Below are positions 45,174 through 54,727 of a DNA stretch of 64,000 nucleotides, piece after piece. The notes under the pieces are model-generated. The model was not told the DNA's origin, did not search any database, and saw nothing but the letters and a program-made list of their open reading frames with translations. The translations under genes and the position numbers were made by a program. The stretch lies in NCBI RefSeq assembly GCF_035046485.1, contig NC_085137.1, positions 11,982,252-12,046,251 of the forward strand, read 5' to 3'. The stretch is from Aedes albopictus. Taxonomy: Eukaryota; Arthropoda; Insecta; Diptera; Culicidae. Position 1 is the first letter of the stretch, and each line of letters opens with the position of its first letter.

Positions 45174-46207
45174 ATCTCGAAATTCCGGAACCGATTGCAG
45201 AAGTTTTTGAGCCCTCGGTGATAGACGTTGAACACGGCGATGATAACGATTGTGTCGAATGTAGGAGACCCAACAGCGCTGAGTTGTACATGGTACGATG
45301 CGGAAATTGCAAGCATTAGTACCATTTCTCGTGTGCGAAAGTGGATACAGTTACGGCACAATCTAGCGATTACGTTTACGGTAAATGCAAAGCAAAGGAT
45401 CCACCTCCTCCCACCAGCTCGCGTACCGGGCGTTCGAGTGCTGCCAGTTCAAAAAGAGCTCAGATTGCTCGGGAACTACAACGTTTGGAAGAAGAGAGGT
45501 TGCTTTTCGAAAAGGCAATTGACGAAAAGTTGGAACGCGAGAAGGAGTTCTTGGCTCGGAAGCATGAGCTGCTTCGCCAGCAGGACGAAGAGGTGTTTAG
45601 TATACGGAGTAGCCGCAGCAGCCGAAGTCAAGCAAGCAGTAGGCAGAAAGTGGAAGCTTGGTTCAACAACCAAATGTCCGATTTACCCACCATCGGGTCA
45701 AACCAATCAATTCTTCAACAGGTCCCAGCGACTGGACCTGCAGGGCCTGTTGGTTCGTCAACTCCTATGGAAATGAGCAGAGTGGCGGAGGTTGGTCTTC
45801 AGCGGGATCAAGCTGGAACAACGGAAGTGGAGTCAGTTCCGCGTACCACCGACAGCATTTCGATTGGTGAGAGTCCTGGTGCCGAAGATGATTTCCAACA
45901 GCGAGGTCAGCAACAAAATGTAGAACGGCCGGAAAGTGTCCTGAATTTACCGTTAGTGAACATTCAACCGTATATTCGTCTCCTCGAAGAAGCGAACCCT
46001 ACATGCTCGCTAGTTCCGAATTTGGGAAAAACAGATGCGTGTCCGAGGATCGTGAAGAAGATAGTGGGACCGTCTTTACCCTACGCAGTGTGGCAACGTG
46101 AAACAAGCGAAATACGGAGACAGCATACTCGCGGACAGCAGCGCCAAGAAGAGGTAGACGATTATCGAACCAGTCGAACCAGTGTCCGTACGACACGAGG
46201 GGGAGGA
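45090..46207 (+). pseudogene. Inverted Bel/Pao gag N-terminal fragment
   Basis: On the + strand, DDNDCVECRRPNSAELYMVR followed by CGNC and, after an in-frame stop, YHFSCAKVD gives a degraded PHD-type finger. Then comes a charged helix (RAQIARELQRLEEERLLFEK, EREKEFLARKHELLRQQDEE) like the one in the Bel/Pao element at 58191. The frame then passes into a stretch matching the end of integrase (SVRTTRGGGCC frame and its neighbour) at about 46180. The middle of gag, the zinc knuckle, protease and RT are missing, so this is an internally deleted gag-to-LTR piece. Confidence 0.75.
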
Positions 46208-46439
46208 TGTTGCGACAGCTTCGTCCATCGGAGCGCCCCCCGGAAGCTTTGGCGTTTAGGTACGAATGTGTGAGTCGATCGCTATGATCTGTCAGAGACC
46301 GTGATTATTACAATTGCATATCATTGTTGACATCAAACGCGAATACAAGATTTATCAAAACCATAAACTACATACTTATAATCTAATATTGTGACGAATT
46401 GAATTTGTGCTACTTAGTAAGAGACCAATTCTTTGAGAT
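46208..46439 (+). repeat. Diverged partial LTR, opposite orientation
   Basis: TGTTGCGACAGCTTCGTCC and CCCCCCGGAAGCTTTGGCGT match the start of the element A LTR read in the + sense, but with many differences and internal deletions. It stops at the right LTR border (46440). It comes from a related subfamily, not from self-duplication of the flanking LTR. Confidence 0.75.
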
Positions 46440-46876
46440 TGTTGGGGACGGAGATTACCTTTCGGAGATCTTTTTAGCAGACTCACCAATGTTCCCGGTA
46501 GAATCAGCTCAAAGCTGTAAATTTATTGTTTAAGAATAGATGCATAATGTAACAACAATTCGTACTCACAATTGGTCTTCTTACTAGGCAATTCGAATCC
46601 TGTATATCGGTACAAATAAGGGCTCATATAGGGAAATATAGAATGATCTGTAACTCTAATAGGAAATTAAGTTAGAATTTGGCAATTAAATAATATAATT
46701 CGTAATTCACATTTCAATTCTGCGTATACAATTCAGCATCCAAACAATGATTTGCAAATTCTAATTATCACGGTCTATCTGACATCTCGCATTCGTTTCG
46801 TTGCTGCTCTCACACATTCGCATGAGAAACGCCAAAGCTTCCGGGGGGTGCTTCGATGGACGACGTTGTCGCAACA
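46440..46876 (-). repeat. Right (5') LTR of Bel/Pao A
   Basis: 437 bp starting TGTTGGGGACGGAG and ending GTTGTCGCAACA on the + strand, followed by the target duplication AGCGA. Confidence 0.92.
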
Positions 46877-48605
46877 AGCGAATTAAACTTTTATACCAGC
46901 AGAGCGAAGAAAGTCGAAAATACATCTCATATATGTGACATCGCGGGTCCCCAACAGATCTCTCACAAGAACTAAGGGTTGTCTACCTCGGGCCTCTAGG
47001 GTATCCAAAAGTAGTGCTCTAGAGGCGTCATTATCCGGGCATCGCCAAACTACGTGATCTATGTCATCATAACCGGAACCGCACTTAGTACAAACATTGC
47101 TCAACGTGAGGTTTATCCTGTGTAAACGCGCGTCTAGCGAGTAATGGTTGGACATAAGTCTTGACATCACGCGAATGAAATTGCGACTTACATCCAAACC
47201 ATACCACCACACTCGCAAAGAAACATTAGGAATAATGGAATGTAACCACCGTCCCAGCTGGCCATCTCGCCAATCATTTTGCCAACTTTGAAGAGAACTC
47301 TGGCGAACAAAATAGAAAAATTCATCATGTGAAATTCTTCTATCATAGATCTCACCTTCCTGTGCGCCCACCTTTGCGAGAGAGTCCGCCTCCTCATTGT
47401 CATAAATTGAGCAATGTGAGGGGACCCATACAAAGGTAATCTTGTATGATCTTTCGACCAGTGCACCCATCTGCTCCCTTATTTTTGTAAGAAAGTAAGA
47501 TGGATGTTTTACAGGTTTCATCGAACTAAGGCTATCCGAGAAGATGAAGAAATGGTCTACGGGCATGTTGGAAATCATCCCCAAAGCGAAGTTGATTGCT
47601 CAGCAATATAAACCGAACAAGGTTCCTGAAGTTTGCGGAAGGCAGTGGAATTTTCATTGAAGGCACCGAAACCAGTGGATCCATTTATGCGAAACCCATC
47701 AGTGAAGAATCTCTTACAGGAATTGAAATTTTCGTACTTTTCGTTAAAAATGCGAGGAATAGTTATACATCGAAGTTGATCTGAAATTTCATGAATAGCT
47801 TGTTTCATTGACAGATCGTATTTAACAGAGGAACTGTCATTGGTGAAGTGTACACGAGGTGGATTATGACCTGGGAGGTATGTCAGATTACATGTAGAAA
47901 AGATAGATTCTCATGAATTTTGACTGAGTATTCAGAGTGAGCATTTCTTCGAAGTTTTCAATCACAAGTGTGTTGCTCACTCCACCTTAATAAGTAACCT
48001 TAGCGAGAGCTCCCAGAAGCGATTCTGGAGAGGTTTCACCCCTGCCAGGACCTCTAGGTTCGCATTATGCGTTGAGTGCATGCAGCCGAGGGCAATACGC
48101 AGACAACAATATTGAATTCGTTCCAACTTTAATAGGTGGCAGTTTGCTGCTGAGTGGAAACAGAAAGAGCCATACTCGAGAACCGAGAGAATAGTCGTTT
48201 TGTAAAGTTTTATGAGGTCTTCCGGGTGAGCACCCCACCATGTTCCGGTAATTGTGCGTAGAAAATTGATCCTTTGTTGACATTTTTGCACCAAATACTT
48301 GATTTGGGTACCCCAAGTGCCTTTTGAATCAAACCAGACCCCAAGGTATTTCGAAGGTAAAGACTGGTCGATTTCTGTCCCCAAAAGTGTAAGTTTCAAT
48401 TGGGCTGGATTCCGCTTTCTAGAAAAAACAACCAATTAAGTTTTATGCGGAGCAAACTCTATCCCTAAACCTCTTGCCCAACCGGACAGATTATTTAGGG
48501 AACTTTGCAATGGTCTTTGCAACATTTCTGCATGTGGGCCTTTTAGAGAAACCACAGCATCATCTGCAAGTTGTCTTAGCGTGCATTATCCTTCCAAGCA
48601 ACTAT
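46877..48605 (-). mobile_element. LINE ORF2 C-terminal part: RT end and RNase H
   Basis: From 48600 down, minus-strand frames give TLRQLADDAVVSLKG (the catalytic DD is in ADD), then an in-frame stop before LVVFSRKRNPAQ, then KYLGVWFDSKGTWG and QRINFLRTITGTWWGAHPED of the RT thumb. RNase H follows with FFTDGFRINGSTGFG, a frameshift near 47580, FFIFSDSLSSMKPV and ITFVWVPSHC. A terminal C-x2-C-x7-H-x4-C motif (CTKCGSGYDDIDHVVWRCP) ends near the stop at 46883. RNase H places it in the I/Loa group of LINEs. Inactive. Confidence 0.88.
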
Positions 48606-49204
48606 CAGACATGGGGAAAAACCGAACCGGTGCGCAAATGTGACGGTTTGGTGCACCAATTCTGAACACGTGTTTATAAGCGATGAACACCGGTATAGGT
48701 TTGGATTTCGTGCACACGGTGCACGAAACCTAAACCGAAACCGAGTATCGGTTTCGGAAACACAACCGCGGCTTGGTTTACCTTTTACCCGTGTGCACGA
48801 GTTTTGGTTCTGGTTTATTAAATCTTAACCGCGGTTTTGGTTGACATTTATGAAACCGGACCAAGATTTCTGTGCACACAAGTCCTGGTTAAATAAGTTA
48901 GTCAAACATTGTCCGGCAGTGGTGCCGGAACAAGCTATTAATCCATACAGTAAGGACCCGATTTTGTCAGCCCCATTTTGCGACAAACTTTTCGCTCTCA
49001 TCATCTTACGGTCACATTTTAAGCAATTTATTAATATTTATCATCAAACTACAGCTGAGATGCAGAACATAGAGGGATAAAAAGCTTGAAAAACTGTTTT
49101 AGTTTTTGAAGAGAGCAAAAAATGTGTTCCGAAAAGGGGCTGACAAAATCGGGTCACTTATGTAATGATAATTTTTGGTGCAAGGAAGATGACGCTAGGC
49201 CAAA

Positions 49205-50870
49205 AAAGGCCCATTGCAAATCCAGGATGGCGGCGGTTTCGTGGAGTTTTAGTCTTTGAAACCATGAAATATGGGTATTTTTAGTATGGGGAAGATGTCA
49301 GGAGGCCAAAAATGACCACTCGAAAATCCAAGATGGCGGCCAAAAATTCAAGATGGCGGCGGTTTCGTGGAGTTTTAGTATGTCAAACCATGAAATATGG
49401 GTATTTTTAGTATGGGGAAGATGTCAGGAAGCCAAAAATTACCACTCCAAAATCCAAGATGGCGGACAAAAATTCAAGATGGCGGCGGTTTCGTGGAGTT
49501 TTAGTCTGTGAAACCATGAAATATGGGTATTTTTAGTATGGGGAAGATGTCAGGAAGCCAAAAATTACCACTCCAAAATCCAAGATGGCGGCAAAAATTC
49601 AAGATGGCGGCGGTTTCGTGGAGTTTTAGTCTGTGAAACCATGAAATATGGGTATTTTTAGTATGGGGAAGATGTCAGGAGGCCAAAAATGACCACTCCA
49701 AAATTCAAGATGGCGGCCAAAAATTCAAGATGGCGGCGGTTTCGTGGAGTTTTAGTCTTTGAAACCATGAAATATGGGTATTTTTGGTATGGGGAAGATG
49801 TCAGGAGGTCAAAAATGACCACTCAAAAATCCAAGATGGCGGCCAAAAATTCAAGATGGCGGCGGTTTCGTGGAGTTTTAGTCTTTGAAACCATGAAATA
49901 TGGGTATTTTTGGTATGGGGAAGATGTCAGGAGGCCAAAAATGACCACTCAAAAATCCAAGATGGCGGCCAAAAATTCAAGATAGCGGCGGTTTCGTGGA
50001 GTTTTAGTCTTTGAAACCTTGAAATATGGGTATTTTTAGTATGGGGAAGATGTCAGTAGGCCAAAAATTACCACCCCAAAATTCAAGATGGCGGCCAAAA
50101 CTTCAAGATGGCGGCCAAAAATTCAAGATGGCGGCGATTTCATGGAGTTTTAGTCTTTGAAACCTTGAAATATGGGCATTTTTAGTATGGGAAAGATGTC
50201 AGGAGGCCAAAAATGACCACTCCAAATCCAAGATGGCGGCCAAAAATTCAAGATGGCGGCGGTTTCGTGGAGTTTTAGTCTTTGAAACCTTGAAATATGG
50301 GTATTTTTGGTATGGGGAAGATGTCAGGAGGCCAAAAATGACCACTCAAAAATCCAAGATGGCGGCCAAAAATTCAAGATGGCGGCGGTTTCGTGGAGTT
50401 TTAGTCTTTGAAACCATGAAATATGGGTATTTTTGGTATGGGGAAGATGTCAGGAGGCCAAAAATGACCACTCCAAATCCAAGATGGCGGCCAAAAATTC
50501 AAGATGGTGACGGTTTCGTGGAGTTTTAGTCTGTGCAACCATGAAATATGGGTATTTTTAGTATCGAGAAGATGTCAGGAGGCCAAAAATGACCACTCCA
50601 AAATCAAGGATGGCGGCCAAAAATTCAAGATGGCGGTGGTTTCGTGGAGTTTTAGTCTTTGAAACCTTGAAATATGGGTATTTTTGGTATGGGGAAGATG
50701 TCAGGAGGCCAAAAATGACCACTCAAAAATCCAAGATTACGGCCAAAAATTCAAGATGGCGGCGGTTTCGTGGAGTTTTAGTCATTGAAATCTTGAAATA
50801 TAAGTATTTTTAGTATGGGGAAGATGTTATGAGGCCAAAAATTACCACTCCAAAATCCAAAAGGAATATA
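49205..50870 (+). repeat. 126-bp satellite array, about 13 units
   Basis: Each unit holds CCAAGATGGCGGCCAAAAAT, TTCAAGATGGCGGCGG, TTTCGTGGAGTTTTAGTC, GAAATATGGGTATTTTT and GGGGAAGATGTCAGGAGGCC. The period is 42 codons, so long + strand ORFs arise (49689, 50233, 50589); they are repeat by-products. AAGATGGCGGC, present about twice per unit, equals the YY1/Pho-type consensus. Confidence 0.9.
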
Positions 50871-50879
50871 TGTAAAACT

Positions 50880-51960
50880 TTCTACGAATTTTTATTGAAG
50901 ATATTTCTTAATTTCTTAAAGAATCTTAGTGGTATCCGTGAAAGAATTTAAGGAGGAATCACTGGTGAAAAACGTGAAGGAATACCCGGAGTAACTCATG
51001 AACTATATGATTTTTTTCAGAAATCACTGCAAGAATATCTACTGGAATATTATAATCAAAATCATGGAAGAACTTTTGAAGAATGTCCAAGAGACACTCC
51101 ATAAAGAAATGTATAGAAGAAGCCCTAAAAGAATTTCCGGAGTATCCGATGGAGGAATTCCTGAAAGTACCCTGGGTTTACTGTGTAAATATATTTTCTG
51201 GAGTTCTTTCTGAAGGACGAACGTCCATAAGTAACGCCACGCTCTGAGAAGCGAGGGGTTCTGAAGAATGTGATAATTTCAAAAGAGTCCTATATAAAAA
51301 GTGTGCTAATGAAGGGAAAGGGGAGGGGAGGGGGGATGGTGTTGAAAAAGGACATTTTTGCATGATCTTATCTATGGAATTTCTAATAAATCAATGGCGC
51401 CATTTAAGGAGGTTCTTCATATAAATTCTTTGAAAAATTTATGGAGAAGCTTCAAACATCTCTAACAAATATTTCTGAAGGAACATTAGATTATAAAACG
51501 CTGTTAGAATTCATGGGTGATTTTCTGAATGAATCCCTGGAGAAATTTCTAAAATAATCCATGGGGAGTTTCTTAAGCATAGAGTTTTTTAGAAGAACTC
51601 ATGGTGAAATTTCTGGAGGGTCCTCTAAAGTAATTTCTGATGATTGCATGGAATATATGCCTTCAAGAATGGCATTCGTAAATTGCCGATTTCCAAGAGA
51701 TAAACGAAGAATATGTAGAAGGATGGAGGATGTGTTTGTGAACCTAATTAGATCACCGCCAAGAATTTTGATGATAATTCATTATGGTTTACAAAAGAGA
51801 CTGGCTTTGTATTTAAAACAGAATAAATGAGGATCTTCAAAGTATTGCTGTTAGAAATCACTTAAGTAAATCACATAAAAATGTTACGAATGATAGACAA
51901 GAAGAACTTCAGAAAAATACACCTAATATGCAAAAGAAAAAAAAAACAATAGAAACCGAT
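50880..51960. repeat. Core of foldback-like element, GAATTC-type tract
   Basis: AGAATTTCCGG, GGAGGAATTCCTGAAAG and similar words recur here, as in the genomic GAATTC-type tracts. A G-rich patch, GGGGAGGGGAGGGGGG, lies near 51320. No gene is recognised. Confidence 0.5.
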
Positions 51961-52075
51961 TAAAAATTGCTATCAGGTTTAAATTGGTGATTTGAAAAGT
52001 GTTGGCGAGAAAAAAATCTTTGTCGTTTTCTCATCGGCGTGGGAAATTTTGTTCGGCGGCGTAGGTTAAAATACC

Positions 52076-52545
52076 TTAAAACAGCAGCCATCTTGAATGT
52101 GGGTCCGCCATCTTGGATTTTCAGATCACCATTTTCGAGCTCCAGACATCTTCCCCATATCAAAAATACCCATATTGCATGGTTTTACGGGTTAAAATCC
52201 CTTAAACAGCAGCCATCTTGAATCTTGGTCCGCCATCTTGGATTTTCAGATCACCATTTTCGAGCTCCAGACATCTTCCCCATATCAAAAATACCCATAT
52301 TGCATGGTTTTACGGGTTAAAATCCCTTAAAACAGCAGCCATCTTGAATTTTTGTCCGCCATCTTGGATTTTCAGATCACCATTTTCGAGCTCCAGATAT
52401 CTTTCCCATATCAAAAATACCCATATTGCATGGTTTTACGGGTCAAAATCCCTTAAAACAGCAGCCATCTTGAATTTTGGTCCGCGATCTTGGATTTTCA
52501 GATCACCATTTTCGAGCTCCAGACATCTTCCCTATATCAAAAATA
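52076..52545 (-). repeat. Inverted copy of the 126-bp array, about 4 units
   Basis: Units of about 125 bp with GCAGCCATCTTGAAT, GTCCGCCATCTTGGATTTTC and GACATCTTCCCCATATC are the reverse complement, with divergence, of the 49205-50870 units (AAGATGGC, GGGGAAGATGTC). This gives the element its foldback layout. Confidence 0.85.
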
Positions 52546-52860
52546 ATAACATATGCTTAATTTTGGTAGCACTGGTTGATCCTGGCACATCCTATAATTT
52601 GATCCCGAAACCCAAACCGCGACAAAACCGTGATTGGTGCACCAGAAGTCTCGGTTTGGTTTTGGTTTTCGTGTACCGGTTTACGAAAATCGAAACTGAA
52701 CCGTGTGCTGTGTAAACGAAACGCGGTTTAGGTTCAGATGCACGAAAAATACACAACCAATACCGAAACCAAACACGGTGTGCAAAAGTTCAGAACACGT
52801 GTTGAGATATAGTGAACCGCACCGGTACTGCACCGGTATTTTACCATGTCTGGCAACTAT

Positions 52861-54480
52861 CAATGTCTTTCACGTAAAAATTATAAAGCAAGGGACTTAA
52901 ACATGAGCCTTAGGGTAGACCCATGTAGCTAATTCTGGAAGTTGTCAATTGTCCGAGATTGAAGCTCATATGTTTTTCTGAGAACAAATTATACAAGAAA
53001 TTATTTAAGAGTCCATGTAGTCCGCTATTGTGCAGTTTTTCTGACAATATTTCTATGGAAACTGAATCAAAAGCGCCCTTAATATCCAATAAAACTGAAG
53101 CCAATTGCTCCTTTTCCGCAAAGGCCAGTTGAATATTTATCTGTTGAAAGCAACGCCAGACTCCTTTGCCCTTGCGAAACCCAAATTGTGTATTTGAAAG
53201 CAAGTTATTCGATTCAACTCAATGGTGGAGTCGCGATAGGATCATTTTTTCCAACAATTTCCTTAAACATGATAACACTGCAATTGGGTTTCTAAATTAA
53301 GAAAAATGTATCGATTTTTTTTTATTTTATACGAAAGAGCACCTTTTTCTGAGCCACTATGGTTTTTTTCAGGTTTTTAGAACTGTATTTTGGTACCTAA
53401 AATCAATTTAAAAGAGATTTTTTGAAATCACCTTTTGACAGCTGCGACGAGGGGTGATTCGACAAATCGCTCCCATACAAACTTCAAATTGATTTTTAAC
53501 CGTTATGTGTCCGACAATTTTTTTGTTTTTTTTCTACACCGTGCTTTTTAAATGGGCGCTGGGTACCCGGGTACCCTGTCGGTCACATAAGGGTTAAATA
53601 GCTTCCCGGACACCAAAATTAATGAAAAATTGGATTTCGGCTCAGTTTTGCATGTAGATTCAGATATGGAATTATCTCAACCCCGCTAAAGAAGCCAATT
53701 GGGCGGTATGAATTATGATCAGACGCTGGTTTACCAGGCTTTTGAATAGCAATTACTTTGAACTGTCTCCATTCATGCGGAACGATGTTATTCTCCATAA
53801 ATGAGTTGAACAGGTCTAGTAAGTAATCGTCTTTTTGCGATATCTGGGAGATTCTTAAGAACATTGAACCATTGAACTTTATCATATCGCGTCCCGGAGA
53901 GGAATTGTTTGATGAAAGAAGAGCTATAGAAAATTCCAGTCCAGAGAACCGTCTCTTGAGGATGTTTCCCAAGAAATCGGTTGTGCTGGGACTGAGTCTG
54001 GGCAGACCAGCACAGTGATCATATCTTGCACCTCTTTTGATGAATTATTATCCATCGAAAGATATGATCGAAGCAAAGAGGGGCCATGATTGTGTCAAAT
54101 TCCGAAAATATTCTTCAACTATTGGGATGAAAATATCAAGAATGCCTCGAAGAGTGTCCAGAAGGCCAAAGGCATGATATAAGCGATCCACAAGAACCCT
54201 GAAAGTAAGCAGTCCTCGCTTGGGCTTGGGGGGTTTAGTTCGAGGAGCTTTTGTAGCCTTTTTTTGCTACTTTGTCGAATGCTTCTTTTTGAAGTATTCT
54301 TAACAGTTGGAGGCGGATTCACTAGGTCTTTACTGCAGCATGGAACTGAATAATCAGGGGCCTGTTTGTTCGGAGTTTTTAAATTTACTCCGCCTCCTTT
54401 CATATTAGGCAAACTTTTGAGGGAAGTTTTCAAAAAAAACCTTTCAACGCAATCCTGGGGAAGATGATAACTTCCTTCAC
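52861..54480 (-). mobile_element. LINE ORF2 central part: reverse transcriptase
   Basis: From 53972 down: SSPGRDMIKFN, NIVPHEWRQFKVIAIQKPGK, SDHNSYRPI, then the MITE at 53289-53695. The RT resumes with LSCLRKLLEKMI, an in-frame stop, NTQFGFRKGKGVWRCF, LASVLLDIKGAFDSVSIEIL (the first catalytic Asp lies in LDIKGAFD) and SRISYMGLP followed by a stop. The foldback-like element cuts the frame at 52853. Further upstream, 54520-54119 carries a frame rich in Ser/Lys/Pro (PNKQAPDYSVPCCSKDLV) that probably belongs to the same element. The endonuclease domain is not visible. Confidence 0.85.
53289..53695. mobile_element. 407-bp insertion with 8-bp duplication
   Basis: CAATTGGG at 53281-53288 and again at 53696-53703 flanks a non-coding stretch, and removing it rejoins the conserved RT codons SYRPI and LSCLRKL. 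The ends are not clearly inverted repeats, so only the duplication and the broken frame support it. Confidence 0.75.
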
Positions 54481-54727
54481 AGACAAACAGACGTAACATT
54501 TCGAACATTTTTCGATTCAAATCACAGTCACGGAAACATATTCGCCCAATGCTAAAAGGACTATGTTTGGCCGATCACCAACTAGGTGGCGGTAGTGAGC
54601 AAACGTCAAACTCGAACAAAAACGATGCGAGCGCCACGGTTGGGCAGTTGGCCAACTATCAAATTTTGAAAAAGACCGTTAAATCGGTGTACGATGGGAA
54701 TTATCAGAGTGTTACGTCTGTTTGTCT
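54481..54727. mobile_element. MITE, AGACAAACAGACGTAACA ends
   Basis: Perfect 18-bp inverted termini, AGACAAACAGACGTAACA and TGTTACGTCTGTTTGTCT, enclose 247 bp. They match the ends of the MITE at 18982-19168. It lies exactly between the LINE and the RTE tail. No target duplication was found. Confidence 0.75.

Larger units (their letters stand above)
40975..46876 (-). mobile_element. Bel/Pao LTR retrotransposon A, with an inverted internal segment
   Basis: Two 437-bp LTRs (40975-41411 and 46440-46876) differ at about six positions, have TGTTG...CAACA ends (the left copy starts TATTG), and are flanked by the 5-bp duplication AGCGA (40970-40974 and 46877-46881). The pol genes run on the minus strand from about 45080 to 41345. 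Between pol and the right LTR, however, lies a + strand segment (about 45090-46439) with a gag N-terminus and a diverged partial LTR. The 5' LTR is therefore followed by sequence in the wrong direction and a normal minus-strand gag is absent. The element is inserted just after the stop codon of the LINE. Confidence 0.92.
48606..52852. mobile_element. 4.25-kb foldback-like DNA element with inverted satellite arrays
   Basis: The ends CAGACATGG...CCATGTCTG are flanked by the 8-bp duplication GCAACTAT (48598-48605 and 52853-52860). The LINE frame is interrupted exactly at this site: DIDSC-LEG codons meet when the insert and one duplication are removed. Subterminal regions share CAGAACACGTGTT and CCGAAACCAAACACGG-type words in opposite sense. 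Inside are a 126-bp array (49205-50870), a GAATTC-type core (50880-51960) and the same array inverted (52076-52545). There is no transposase. The end motif and 8-bp duplication suggest hAT-type (or P-type) mobilisation. Confidence 0.85.

Noticed and set aside
40975..46876. Two independent Bel/Pao insertions, one in each orientation
   Set aside because: One 5-bp duplication surrounds the whole unit and the LINE is continuous across it, so the inverted piece came as part of a single integration.
49689..50813. 98-residue repeat protein (MAAKNSRWRRFRGVLVFET)
   Set aside because: The 126-bp unit happens to be 42 codons long; the frame is broken in several units and the sequence is a satellite inside a DNA element.
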